DNA from: Natrinema sp. CBA1119
GTDB lineage: Archaea > Halobacteriota > Halobacteria > Halobacteriales > Natrialbaceae
Reading direction: 5' to 3'
DNA: 64,000 bases
Assembly (NCBI RefSeq): GCF_002572525.1
Contig: NZ_PDBS01000008.1
Location: forward strand, 248,001 to 312,000
This document shows, piece after piece, positions 17,238 through 25,562 of this stretch. The notes beneath the pieces are model-generated. The model was not told where the DNA came from. It made no database searches and worked only from the letters and a program-made list of their open reading frames with translations. Positions within the stretch are counted from its first letter, which is position 1. Every line of letters begins with the position of its first letter. Both the position numbers and the translations under genes were made by a program.

Positions 17238-17488
17238 CTACCCGACGTATGCAGCGAACGCCGCGGCGAACAGGACCGCGTGCCAGACGACAATCGACGC
17301 CGCAACTCGCGGATCCGTCGCCGGCAGCGGCGGGTTCCGGAACATCGCATCGTACACCAGCAGCGTCGCGACGAGCGTCCCGGCGAAGAGACCGGTCGTC
17401 ACCCCAATAGCGGTCGCGATTCCGAGCAGCATTCCCCCAGAATACTTCCCGCGATGCCTGCGATGACCTTGTCGTAGTAGTCGAACAT
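17238..17488 (-). pseudogene. small haloarchaeal membrane protein, frameshifted
   Basis: From the ATG at 17488 the frame gives MFDYYDKVIAGIAGSILG and then stops being hydrophobic. In the next frame GMLLGIATAIGVTTGLFAG continues to VVWHAVLFAAAFAAYVG and a stop at 17238. Adding one G to the run of five near 17433 joins them into an 83-residue protein with two or three membrane segments and a FRNPPLP loop, a small conserved haloarchaeal family of unknown function. It is either a very recent pseudogene or a homopolymer error. Confidence 0.65.
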
Positions 17489-17601
17489 TGGCCCGTTCCT
17501 CTATCGGAGAGTACTATCCCAATCAACGGAAGTAGCCCGATCGTTCCCGACGTTTGGGAACTGGGCGACAGAAAATCGGATGGAACAACTACTTCAACGG
17601 A

Positions 17602-17735
17602 ACGAAAAGAACGTCCTCCCCTCGATCGATGGGTCAGAACGAGCGGAACGGCGCGTGACTACGCCCTCGAATCGTTCCCAAACGCAACTATTGCGCTGCT
17701 ACACGTGGTCGCGACGGGACCACCGGAGGGTCATC
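17602..17735 (+). pseudogene. N-terminal remnant of a universal stress protein
   Basis: VLPSIDGSERAERR is followed, one frame over, by DYALESFPNATIALLHVV and a few more residues. This is the first strand-helix-strand of a Usp domain, very close in sequence style to the intact Usp proteins at 19451 and 25563. The remaining two thirds, including the ATP loop, are missing. Confidence 0.6.
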
Positions 17736-18082
17736 TCGAGCGCCGCGTCCTGCACTCGGGACGGATGTCCGGGGCGGCAGCGCGGTCTGCCCGCACACCT
17801 CGCAAGAGAGAGTCCGGGTCTCCGTCGTCGATGCCCTCGGCGACGTCGACGAACCATTGCTGCATACTCATCCACCTCCCGCTGTAGGACGTTCACGACG
17901 CAACTCGCGTCGTTTCTTCCGACGGTGCGCGTGATCTGTGCGGTCATGCGCCTCCCCCTGCGACGGTCCCGGTCTTCATCTCTCTCGCAACGGATCAGAC
18001 TAGACTGGTCCGGAATCGTGAAAGACAGGTTATTAGACCGATACAAACCGCTTTGTCGGTACTGACTGTAGGAAGTGGTCCA
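17736..18082. other. unassigned stretch between the Usp remnant and the SDR gene
   Basis: Open frames here are short, arginine-rich on one strand and unrecognised. A minus-strand frame contains CEVCGQTALPP, hinting at a small zinc-ribbon, but it has no clear start or end. The last 60 bases, with ACAGGTTATTAGACCGATAC near 18030, look like the promoter of the SDR gene. Confidence 0.4.
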
Positions 18083-18811
18083 ATGCTCGAGGACAAAATC
18101 ACGATCGTGACCGGCGGAGCAGTCGGTATCGGCAAGGCGATCGCCGAGCGGTTCGTCGACGACGGCGCGACCGTCGTCATCGCGGATGTCGACGAGGAGA
18201 CCGGGGCGGCGACGGCCGACGAACTCGACTGTCGGTTCGAACGCTGTAACGTGCGCGAGTACGATCAGGTCGAAGCGCTCGTCGAGAAGACAGTCGACGA
18301 GTACGGACGACTCGACGTCATCGTGAACAACGCCGGCATCGGGAGCGAGACGTCGGTCGAGGAAATGGAACTCGAGGAGTGGGAGGCGGTGATCGAGACA
18401 AACCTCGACGGCGTCATGCACGGCACGAAAGCGGCGATACCGCACCTCGAGGAGTCCGACGGCTGTATCATCAACCTCGGGTCGATCTACGGACTGGTCG
18501 GCGGCAAGGGTGCCGCGTCCTACTCGGCGGCGAAAGGGGGCGTCGTAAACTTCACCCAGCAGGTCGCGGTCGACTACGCCGACAGCGGCGTTCGCGTCAA
18601 CAGCATCTGTCCGGGGTTCGTCGAAACACCGATGACGGAAGACCTGCTCGAGTCCGAACGGTTCTATAACTTGCTCAAGCAGCGAACGCCGATGGATCGC
18701 CACGGCCAACCCGAGGAGATCGCGCCCATGGCGTCGTTCCTCGCCTCCGACGAGGCGTCGTACATCACCGGGGCGAACATCCCAATCGACGGCGGGTGGA
18801 CGGCGTTCTGA
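18083..18811 (+). CDS. short-chain dehydrogenase/reductase (SDR)
   Basis: A 242-residue classical SDR. The ATG at 18083 places the cofactor-binding TGGAVGIG at residues 10-17; an upstream start at 18053 would add ten residues without support. The structural NNAG is at 82-85, and the catalytic set is Ser134, Tyr147 and Lys151 (SIYG and YSAAK). PGFVETPMTEDL and the C-terminal ITGANIPIDGGWTAF complete the family pattern. Asp35 after the second beta strand favours NAD(H). Substrate unknown; often annotated as glucose 1-dehydrogenase or 3-oxoacyl-ACP reductase. Its stop overlaps the following Usp start (TGATG). Confidence 0.9.
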   Translation: MLEDKITIVTGGAVGIGKAIAERFVDDGATVVIADVDEETGAATADELDCRFERCNVREYDQVEALVEKTVDEYGRLDVIVNNAGIGSETSVEEMELEEWEAVIETNLDGVMHGTKAAIPHLEESDGCIINLGSIYGLVGGKGAASYSAAKGGVVNFTQQVAVDYADSGVRVNSICPGFVETPMTEDLLESERFYNLLKQRTPMDRHGQPEEIAPMASFLASDEASYITGANIPIDGGWTAF

Positions 18812-19344
18812 TGCCGTCGCAGCGAACGTCGTCCGACGATCACCGATCCCCATCGTCAGCGTCAGATACACGCACTGATACGGTGGCGACGGAACACAGT
18901 GACGGGACCCCGCAAACGATCCTCGTCCCGATCGACGGGAGCGATGTCGCTTCAGCAGCGCTCGACCTCGCGTTGTCCCTCGCTGACGGAACCGACGCGA
19001 TCGTCCACGTCCTCGCGGTCGTCGACGTCACGGCGGATCCGATGCGGTTCGACGCCGCACTCGTGTCCGACCTCGAGCGCGCCAAAGAGCGACTCGTCGA
19101 CGAAGTCGTCGCGACCGCTGCCGACCACGACGCCGACGTGACCGGCGCCGTCCGTCGCGGACGGCCCGCCCGAACGATCGTCGACTACGCCGACGAGCGG
19201 GATATCGAACTGATCGTTCTCGGACGGTCCGGGCGGTCGGGGATCTCGGCACCCTTACTCGGGAGTACGGCGGACCGCGTCGTGCGAACGGCGTCGACCC
19301 CTGTTCTGATCGTTCCCGAAGCGACTGCCGACGCCAAAGCGTGA
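18811..19344 (+). CDS. universal stress protein (UspA family) with N-terminal extension
   Basis: The ATG at 18811 overlaps the SDR stop, so translation is probably coupled. The 177-residue product has a polar, unstructured leader of about 35 residues before the Usp domain begins at TILVPIDGSDVASAALD. The ATP loop is GRSGRSGISAPLLGS, and the end TASTPVLIVPEA is standard. The joint transcription with an SDR suggests a stress-linked redox function, which is inference. Confidence 0.92.
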   Translation: MPSQRTSSDDHRSPSSASDTRTDTVATEHSDGTPQTILVPIDGSDVASAALDLALSLADGTDAIVHVLAVVDVTADPMRFDAALVSDLERAKERLVDEVVATAADHDADVTGAVRRGRPARTIVDYADERDIELIVLGRSGRSGISAPLLGSTADRVVRTASTPVLIVPEATADAKA

Positions 19345-19450
19345 TCCCTTCCTCCGCGCGAGCGGACTGCTCTTCTCGCGTCACGGCGTACCAGCGGTAC
19401 CCGTATTCACTGGCAGCTTTACCTTGGTTCCCCGCCAAGGCTGACACGAG

Positions 19451-19882
19451 ATGTCCAGATCGATTCTCGTTCCACACGACGGATCGTCCCACGCACAGGC
19501 CGCGCTCGAGTACGCACTCGAGACCGTTCCGGACGCCAGGATCGTTCTGTTCCACGCGATCGATCCGTTCGAGCCGACGCCCGAGGCCGAGGGAGACCGG
19601 CACCCACCGCTGACCGACGAATGGCTCGACGAACAGCGCGGCGTAGCGACCGAACTCCTCGCTGAAGCACGCGAGGGCGTCGAAGACGGATCAGCGACGA
19701 TCGAAATCGAGACGGCAGTCGGCTCGCCGGCGCAGACGATCGTAGCCGCGGTCGGCGACACCGAAACCGACCAGATCGTCATGGGAAGCCGCGGTCGGGG
19801 CGGGCCCGCCGAGGTGCGGATGGGCAGCACCGCCGAACACGTGGTCAGGCGCGCTTCCGTTCCAGTGACTGTCGTCCGATAG
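19451..19882 (+). CDS. universal stress protein (UspA family)
   Basis: A 143-residue single Usp domain starting MSRSILVPHDGSSHAQAALE with HAIDPFEPTPEAEG in the variable loop. ATP loop GSRGRGGPAEVRMGS and ending RRASVPVTVVR. An A/T-rich patch before the start at 19410-19425 could be the TATA region. It is convergent with the next Usp gene and belongs to the same local family branch (LxFHA/VxxFHVLDP loops), suggesting tandem duplication. Confidence 0.93.
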   Translation: MSRSILVPHDGSSHAQAALEYALETVPDARIVLFHAIDPFEPTPEAEGDRHPPLTDEWLDEQRGVATELLAEAREGVEDGSATIEIETAVGSPAQTIVAAVGDTETDQIVMGSRGRGGPAEVRMGSTAEHVVRRASVPVTVVR

Positions 19883-19959
19883 CGCCTGCGACGAGCCGGT
19901 CGGACGCGATCTACAGGCAGAAACGGGCCGATTGCTCCGGGGTCATGCCCCGAGGCGGT

Positions 19960-20421
19960 TCACCGTTCGGTTTCGTCGCGAACCACCGTGACGGGCACCG
20001 GGGAGCGGCGGACGACCAACTCTGCGACGCTCCCGAGCAGCAGCCGGGTCGCGCCGCTTCGACCGTGACTGCCCATGACGATCTGATCGATCTCGTGGTC
20101 CTCGGCGTAGTCGACGATCTCGCGTGCGGGGTCGCCGACCGCGCGTTCCGTCTCGAGATCCGCATCGGAGTCGGCCGCCAACTCGCGGGCGTCCTCGAAG
20201 ATGCGCTTTTCTTCCTCGTTCGCTCGCTCGTACCACTCGTCGGAGCCGTGTCGCGGTTCGTTTCGAACGTCTATCTCGGTCGCGGAACTGTACCCCGGGT
20301 CCGTCGGATCGAGGACGTGAAACGCGACGATCGACGCGTTGTCGTACTCCTCGAGGGCGAACTCGAGCGCTTGCCTGGATAACGGCGATCCGTCGACGGG
20401 AACGAGCAGGTGACGAGACAT
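19960..20421 (-). CDS. universal stress protein (UspA family)
   Basis: The ATG at 20421 gives 153 residues starting MSRHLLVPVDGSPLSRQALE; the longer open frame to 20538 has no family support. The variable loop FHVLDPTDPGYSSATEID is close to those of the Usp genes at 19451 and 25563. ATP loop GSHGRSGATRLLLGS and ending RRSPVPVTVVRDETER. Convergent with the Usp gene at 19451. Confidence 0.93.
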   Translation of the reverse strand: MSRHLLVPVDGSPLSRQALEFALEEYDNASIVAFHVLDPTDPGYSSATEIDVRNEPRHGSDEWYERANEEEKRIFEDARELAADSDADLETERAVGDPAREIVDYAEDHEIDQIVMGSHGRSGATRLLLGSVAELVVRRSPVPVTVVRDETER

Positions 20422-20683
20422 CGACCGCTCGTACTTTCCCGAGCGTGAAAATACTATCCGGTCAGTGGCGAGAACGGTGATGGTACACTCGACTACCTTT
20501 ATCTGGGTGGGCGGGGTACGTTCAAGCACAGCAGTCACAGGCAGTCTGACGGTTGCGAGCTCGCCGTTTCCGATACCGCTTCGACAGCGGTGGTCGATTC
20601 GAGGCGATCGCGGCCGCTTCCACTCGTCCGTCTCATCGGCATAGACGCCGAGCGCTCGCGGAAGATCACGGGGTACTACCGTA

Positions 20684-21073
20684 ATGAACTACAAGAAATT
20701 CATCGGACAGGTTCAGCACAGACTCGAGTACGGCCAGTTCGGTCACGCGGTCCGCACGACCCGGGCCGTCCTGACGACGCTCGGCGAACGGATACAGGAG
20801 GGGGAAGCGACGGATCTCGCCAGTCCCCTCCCGATGGAGATCGATCGCTATCTGACCGAAGCCGAACACGGTCAGCGCTTCGACTATCAGGAGTTTCTCG
20901 ACCGGGTCGCCGAACGCGACGGCGTCGATAGCTCGGACGCCAACTACCACGCCCAGCAGGTCATGACCGTCGTCGCCGACGACGTCCCGGCGGGGAACCT
21001 CGAGAAAATTCGCGATCAGTTGCCCGACGACTTCGACCCGCTGTTCGAACTGCTCGAGGCGCCGACGGAGTGA
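20684..21073 (+). CDS. DUF2267 family protein
   Basis: A 129-residue, largely helical cytosolic protein beginning MNYKKFIGQVQHRLEYGQFG. The features VRTTRAVLTTLGERIQEGEA and DLASPLPMEIDRYL are diagnostic of DUF2267. Function is unknown. The family is commonly found beside Usp, CBS and stress genes in archaea and bacteria, which fits its place at the end of this Usp cluster. Confidence 0.88.
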   Translation: MNYKKFIGQVQHRLEYGQFGHAVRTTRAVLTTLGERIQEGEATDLASPLPMEIDRYLTEAEHGQRFDYQEFLDRVAERDGVDSSDANYHAQQVMTVVADDVPAGNLEKIRDQLPDDFDPLFELLEAPTE

Positions 21074-21243
21074 GTGGCGAATCCGCTTCGGGACCGGTGC
21101 GCTCCTCTCAGCCGACTGAATGTCACCGATTGATGAAGCCCTTACGGGGTAGAGAATTGGAAACGGCGCTCATTCAGAGTGGCTAGGGGAGCAAAGATCT
21201 GTTCTGGTGGATTTTTGATGGTATTGAACCGCGGGAACGCGAA

Positions 21244-21322
21244 CGGTGAGCGGAGCGAGCCGTGAGCGAGCACCGCGGACAATGCGATCAGTATGTAAAT
21301 CGTTTCAGTGCCAACTAGACTA
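21244..21322. mobile_element. partial, decayed copy of the MITE-like element (long form)
   Basis: GAGCACCGCGGAC, then TGCGATCAGTATGTAAATCG and TTTCAGTGCCAACTA correspond to the right half of the long copy at 46988-47112. The left half is not clearly preserved, although ATTCAGAGTGGCTAG near 21172 may be part of it. Immediately after it lies TATAGTGCTCTGAAGTTCATT, a mismatched version of the terminal repeat. Confidence 0.5.
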
Positions 21323-21361
21323 TAGTGCTCTGAAGTTCATTTCATTTGATGACGGAACCTC

Positions 21362-21487
21362 TCACCAGCGTCAAACATTGAGGCTGCGTTTTTCGCGCTC
21401 AAGAAGCGGTACGGCGACACGCTTCGGGCGCGAACGTGATCCAGGCAGTTTCGTGAACTCGTTGTGAAAGCGACTGTGAGAAATATC
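21362..21487 (+). pseudogene. C-terminal remnant of an IS transposase (IS5-like)
   Basis: The frame encodes SNIEAAFFALKKRYGDTLRA, a TGA stop in place of a likely tryptophan, then RQFRELVVKATVRNIER. This is the end of the DDE domain of haloarchaeal IS5-type transposases, with the glutamate in NIEAAFFALK. The rest of the gene is absent. It directly follows a mismatched copy of the MITE terminal repeat, so it could be debris of an element related to the MITE. Confidence 0.55.
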
Positions 21488-21504
21488 GAACGGACCTCGT
21501 CTCT

Positions 21505-21657
21505 TCAGCCAGTATCCCCAATCGGGAGAGATATCGTCCGGTCACTGACGAACAAGGCAAAGAGGGCGAAGAGCGCGTAAAAGGCGGGTTCGTTCGTCCA
21601 CACACCTATGGTCCCAAAAATACCAAGGATGCCGAGGCGGTTCACTGGTATTTCCAT
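21505..21657 (-). CDS. small membrane protein (about 50 aa)
   Basis: From the ATG at 21657 the product begins MEIPVNRLGILGIFGTIGVW and continues TNEPAFYALFALFALFVSD. The pattern (Asn-Arg, glycine-rich hydrophobic stretch, a short polar turn, then a second hydrophobic stretch) resembles small two-segment membrane proteins such as the DUF3796 type. It lies among IS debris, so it may be a remnant. No partner gene is evident. Confidence 0.4.
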   Translation of the reverse strand: MEIPVNRLGILGIFGTIGVWTNEPAFYALFALFALFVSDRTISLPIGDTG

Positions 21658-21837
21658 ACGAGGTCGTTGTAACTCAGACAACAAAAGGCCTCTAGAAGTT
21701 TCCACAGTGCAACAATATCTTCACCAGTGAGTACACGGTTCACAGTTTACCAGAGCAGTTACCCAGTGGTGCCATTAGTGATCAGAAACAGGTTATTGCA
21801 CTGAGTCTAACGGCCGTGTGGAAGTGAAAGAGAGCGT

Positions 21838-21969
21838 ATGAACGGACCTGCGACTACCGCACTGCTGACGACTGTCTTCGTGCTCAGCACTTTCGGCAAA
21901 TCCATCAGTATTGGTCACGTTATTTCCAGTATCGAGTACTTGGTTCGGTCCGCCGCCTCCCAGCCGTGA
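21838..21969 (+). CDS. possible 43-residue hypothetical protein
   Basis: ATG at 21838; the N-terminus TTALLTTVFVLSTFGKSIS is hydrophobic and could be a signal or membrane segment. The product is not recognised and the reading frame ends soon after. It lies in a region of remnants and may be the start of a truncated gene. Confidence 0.2.
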   Translation: MNGPATTALLTTVFVLSTFGKSISIGHVISSIEYLVRSAASQP

Positions 21970-22026
21970 CGATTTTGTAAGTGATATTGATGACCGATGA
22001 AACCCCAGCCGTCTGGAATTACGTCG

Positions 22027-22290
22027 TCAGAGACACGACTCAACGCGGGATGCGTCCGGATTATAGTCAATAACCCCGAGGTCAGCCATCTTTGGGAGGT
22101 GAGAGTGGTGGAGAAAGAATGCAACACGCTCAGCGGTCTCTTCGTCGGCAACCTCCACATCGTTTTCTCGTGCAGCAATCATCGCCGCCAGGTCTTTGAG
22201 GTCCACAGGGGTGGTTGTGTTCGTCAAGATGTCAAGCGCCATTCTTCTCGGCTCTGCCATGAGCAATTCGTGGTACTCATTTTCCGTCAA
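22027..22290 (-). CDS. DUF7344-type winged-helix regulator, 5' end disrupted
   Basis: The product reads TENEYHELLMAEPRRMALDI, then VDLKDLAAMIAARE and FFLHHSHLPKMADLGVIDYN, the pattern of haloarchaeal DUF7344/ArsR-like winged helix proteins in which a HxHLPKxxxxGVIxY strand closes the domain. The frame runs upstream into the IS6 transposase region. No ATG precedes the domain; the TTG at 22290 is the best start left. The usual N-terminus may therefore have been removed by the IS insertion. Confidence 0.55.
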   Translation of the reverse strand: MTENEYHELLMAEPRRMALDILTNTTTPVDLKDLAAMIAARENDVEVADEETAERVAFFLHHSHLPKMADLGVIDYNPDASRVESCL

Positions 22291-22340
22291 GTGTTTTGTT
22301 TCCGCGTTTGTACACGTTCTCTCACATTGTATGATCGTGT

Positions 22341-22976
22341 TTAGTTTGTAGCATTGTGCGAGACTGCGAAGGCTTGGAGCCACGATTCGGCTGTTGACGG
22401 TTGTGCGTGACTGAAACAGTTTGAGAACGAAGAGGTGTGTCGCTTTATCTCGCGGAAGACACGTTCCGCAGCGTTCCGGTTTCCATGTTTTTCATATCGA
22501 AATCGGAGCCCAGATCGACGGAGTGCAGTCTGGAGATGTCTTGCTCCATCGACGAGAAACACGGCATCATCAAGATCATGTTTCTCAGTGAGTTCGTGCA
22601 GAAACCGTTCTGTCAACGCGGTCGTAGTCGTCGAAAACAGCCGTATATGGAGAATCTTGTTTGTTCCCGGATCAACAGCAGTGTACAGCCAATAACGATG
22701 TTCGTCGAGTTGAATCACTGTCTCGTCGAGCGCGATGTGATTCGGCTTCTCGTCATCCGCCGGCTGTAGATCGCACTTGTGAACCCAATCATGGACTGCC
22801 TTGCGACTGCGCTCGACACCGAACCTTTCTAATTCTCGAACGGTATTCGAAAGCGAACGGCCAGCGAGATGGAGTCGAATACCGAGTTCCATCAGTTGAC
22901 GCGGTGTCCGCTCTCGCTCCACAAAACTCAAATCGATCCAGTCGCTACACCCGCTGAGGCGGTCGATTTTTGGCAT
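22341..22976 (-). mobile_element. IS6-family transposase
   Basis: A DDE transposase of 211 residues when started at the ATG at 22976. The N-terminal HTH segment is SLSNTVRELERFGVERSRKA. The catalytic residues are Asp84 (IALDETVIQ), Asp143 (FLVDGARHL) and Glu171 (NAAERVFREIK), so the enzyme appears intact. The sequence upstream of the gene contains GGCGCTGTTTCGTTAAGC (reverse strand, ending near 23031), a candidate terminal repeat, but I could not match a second copy after the stop, so the element's right end may be lost or lie within the disrupted DUF7344 gene. Confidence 0.85.
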
Positions 22977-23039
22977 GGACACCATAAAATCGTACCGCCT
23001 CACTTTTCACGCTTAACGAAACAGCGCCGGTACGGGAAG

Positions 23040-23068
23040 CCCCGCCGTTTACGGCGGGGAGGATGTCA
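23040..23068 (+). mobile_element. orphan IS200/IS605 right end (hairpin plus GGATGTCA)
   Basis: CCCCGCCG-TTTA-CGGCGGGG forms a perfect 8-bp stem with a 4-base loop and is followed by AGGATGTCA, the conserved right-end pattern of haloarchaeal IS200/IS605 (tnpB) elements, where it also forms the 3' end of the guide-type RNA. The tnpB gene that should precede it is replaced by the IS6 element, leaving only the end. It sits 40 bases before the start of the FMN-binding protein gene, in what should be its promoter region. Confidence 0.65.
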
Positions 23069-23109
23069 CCTGAGACTGAGTTTTTTTACCGTTCGAGTGG
23101 TGACAACGG

Positions 23110-23553
23110 ATGATGACCGGACTTCGATGGGTGCAGTTGCCCGAGGACGAACGAAACGAGTTCCTCAGCGACGGCGGTACCGGCGTCCTCTCGTTCGCGA
23201 CGGGTGCGGACGAGTCGCCGACGTCGTTACCAGTGTCGTACGGCTATTACGCGGACAGTGGCGACTTCTACTTTCGGCTCTCGTTTCCGTCGGGAAGTTC
23301 CAAGGCGGACCTCGTCGAGAGACCGGTGTCGTTCGTCGTCCACGGCGAAACCGATGCGGGATGGCGAAGCGTCGTCGCGACGGGTACCCTCGAGGAATTA
23401 GCGGAACTCCCCGAGGAGTCGGCCGCCGTCCAGCGGATGTGGGCGGTCAGCATCCCGACGGTCGATATGTTCGATCGCCCGCGGGACGAGATCCCGTTTC
23501 ACGACTTTCGCCTCGTTCCCGAGACGATCAGCGGACGAAAAGAGGCGGTCTAA
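23110..23553 (+). CDS. pyridoxamine 5'-phosphate oxidase-like FMN-binding split-barrel protein
   Basis: A 147-residue protein starting MMTGLRWVQLPEDERNEFL; the second ATG is an equally good start. GVLSFATGADESPTSLPVSY and FYFRLSFPSGSSKADLVERP follow the flavin-binding split-barrel pattern of PNPOx-like proteins. The family reduces or binds flavin-linked small molecules, but the specific substrate is unknown. It is one of three such paralogs in the window (also 30964 and 38872). Confidence 0.8.
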   Translation: MMTGLRWVQLPEDERNEFLSDGGTGVLSFATGADESPTSLPVSYGYYADSGDFYFRLSFPSGSSKADLVERPVSFVVHGETDAGWRSVVATGTLEELAELPEESAAVQRMWAVSIPTVDMFDRPRDEIPFHDFRLVPETISGRKEAV

Positions 23554-23771
23554 CGTACGGGCCCCGATCGACGGAAGCGTCCCTGACTGACGCTGTCGCG
23601 GTGGGTGCCCTGATCTGGCGGTCAACGCTACCGTCGCGTCGACGTCCGTTCTCGAGGCTTGCGGCCGCGAACAGCCCTCGCGAACCCGTCTTGAACGGTC
23701 GCGAAGGAAGTCATTTGAGGGCGACCGGGTGCCGTCCGGATCACTGACGTATTTGTGCCCGGTGTTCGAAG

Positions 23772-25388
23772 ATGGGCTATGAACGATCGGTCGATCGGCA
23801 ACTGGATGACCCACCGACGATGATGGGATACTACCCTCGGTTCCTGACGGTACTCGTTCGCTTCCTGCCATTCGCGATCGCGTTTCTCAGGGATCGTCGG
23901 CGGTTCCTGTTGTTCGGGCCGTCCCGCCGCGTTTCGACGGCGGTGCATCGCGACCGAGCCGAACGGCTCACCGAGACGATGCTCGAGCTCGGCCCGGCGT
24001 TTATCAAGGTCGGGCAGGTGCTGTCGACGCGCCCGGACATCGTTCCGCCGACGTACGTCGAAGCGTTCGCGTCGCTGCAAGACGAGGTACCCGAGGACGC
24101 GGGCGGTGACCCACTGACCGTCGTCGAGGCGGAACTCGGCGACGACCTCGATCTCGAGACGCTCGAGCCGGTCGCCGGCGGGTCGCTCGCGTTCGTCTAC
24201 ACCGCCGAGTACGAGGGCGAACGGATCGCCCTGAAGGTCCGCCGACCGGGGATTGTGTCCCGCATCGAACGGGACCTCCGAGTCATCAGCGGATTCGTGC
24301 CGCTGCTCGCAGCGTTCGCCGACGAGCGCCAGCGATATTCGATCGAAAACGTCGCTGACGACTTCGAGAACATCATCCTTCAGGAGCTCGATTTCGGTCG
24401 CGAAGCGTCGATCATGGCAGAGATCAAGGACAACTTCGCGGACCAGGATCGCGTCGTCGTCCCGACGGTTCATCCGGAACTGTGCTCCGAGCGAGTCGTC
24501 GCGATGGAGTACGTCCGCGGCGAGAAGGTCACCGACGACCGCGCTCTCGAGGACGTCGGCGTCGAACCGACCGACATGGCGACGCTGATCGCCCGTTCGT
24601 ATTTGAAAATGGGCCTCGTCGACGGCGTGTTCCACGCCGATCCACACCCAGGCAACCTCGCCGTGACCGACGAGGGCCGGCTGGTCATCTACGACTACGG
24701 GATGAGCCAGCGACTGAGTCCCCAAGAGCAAGACGATATTACGAGTCTCTATCGCACCCTCGTCCGTCGCGACGTCGATGGGCTCTTGAACACGCTCATC
24801 GCGCTCGAGGTCCTCGAGCCGACGGTCGATCGCGTCGCGGCTCGACAGGTCCTCGAACTGCTGATCGAGAACCTCGAGGGGCGGTCCGACATTACCTGGC
24901 GCTCGATCATCACCGAGTTGTTCGCTCGGCTCCACGAGTTTCCGTTTCGTATCCCGCCGAATGTGATGTTGCTCGTCCGCGTCGGAACGGTCGGCGAAGG
25001 CGTCTGTCGAACGCTCGATCCGGAGTTCGACTTCATCGCCGCCACGCGGTCGTTTCTCGTCGACTACGGGATCATCGAGAGCGAACTCGAGGCGCTGTTC
25101 GAAGACGTCCGGGCCGACCTCCGCGAATCGGCACCGGTGCTCGCGCGAGCCCCCGCCCGATTCGATAGCGTCTTCGGCCAACTTGAGCGGGGTGAACTCG
25201 TCGTCAGAACCGATCCTGTCGACCCGCCAAGCGGCGGCGATCCGGCAGTCGGCTACGCGATCGTGGCCGGATCCCTGTTCGTCGCGGCCGCCGTGCTGAC
25301 GTTCCACGAATTGCCCCTCGAAGTCGGGAGTGTGGGTCTCGCGCTCGTCTTTCTCGGACTGTACGTTCGGCGGCGGTGGACCGGCTGA
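23772..25388 (+). CDS. AarF/ABC1/UbiB family kinase-like protein
   Basis: A 538-residue atypical kinase. The diagnostic KVGQ is at 79-82 in FIKVGQVLSTRPD. The alanine-rich loop region reads PVAGGSLAFVYTAE, the ATP-site lysine lies in IALKVRRPG, and the catalytic and metal residues are in FHADPHPGNLAV and IYDYGMSQRL. Two membrane segments near 490-535 anchor the C-terminus (VAGSLFVAAAVLTFHEL). UbiB proteins support isoprenoid quinone synthesis or lipid homeostasis; in haloarchaea the precise role is unknown. It is apparently monocistronic. Confidence 0.9.
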   Translation: MGYERSVDRQLDDPPTMMGYYPRFLTVLVRFLPFAIAFLRDRRRFLLFGPSRRVSTAVHRDRAERLTETMLELGPAFIKVGQVLSTRPDIVPPTYVEAFASLQDEVPEDAGGDPLTVVEAELGDDLDLETLEPVAGGSLAFVYTAEYEGERIALKVRRPGIVSRIERDLRVISGFVPLLAAFADERQRYSIENVADDFENIILQELDFGREASIMAEIKDNFADQDRVVVPTVHPELCSERVVAMEYVRGEKVTDDRALEDVGVEPTDMATLIARSYLKMGLVDGVFHADPHPGNLAVTDEGRLVIYDYGMSQRLSPQEQDDITSLYRTLVRRDVDGLLNTLIALEVLEPTVDRVAARQVLELLIENLEGRSDITWRSIITELFARLHEFPFRIPPNVMLLVRVGTVGEGVCRTLDPEFDFIAATRSFLVDYGIIESELEALFEDVRADLRESAPVLARAPARFDSVFGQLERGELVVRTDPVDPPSGGDPAVGYAIVAGSLFVAAAVLTFHELPLEVGSVGLALVFLGLYVRRRWTG

Positions 25389-25562
25389 GGCGGCACCGAA
25401 ATCGGGAGCGTTCGCTCCCGTCGTCGGATCTGGAGCAGAGCGAGAGGCGGGGTCGCGAGAGCGATGAGTCGTGACGCCCTGTTCGTCTCAGGTCGACCCG
25501 ACCGATTCCACGCCGGTGGGTTTTCTCCCAACGTATATACTCCGATCCGTTGACCGACATGT

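Noticed and set aside
17699-18871. A 390-codon minus-strand open frame over the SDR gene
   Set aside because: Antisense to an SDR with an intact catalytic triad; composition is atypical.
23628-25307. A 559-codon open frame on the minus strand
   Set aside because: Antisense to the AarF kinase gene, whose KVGQ and HADPHPGN motifs are unambiguous.
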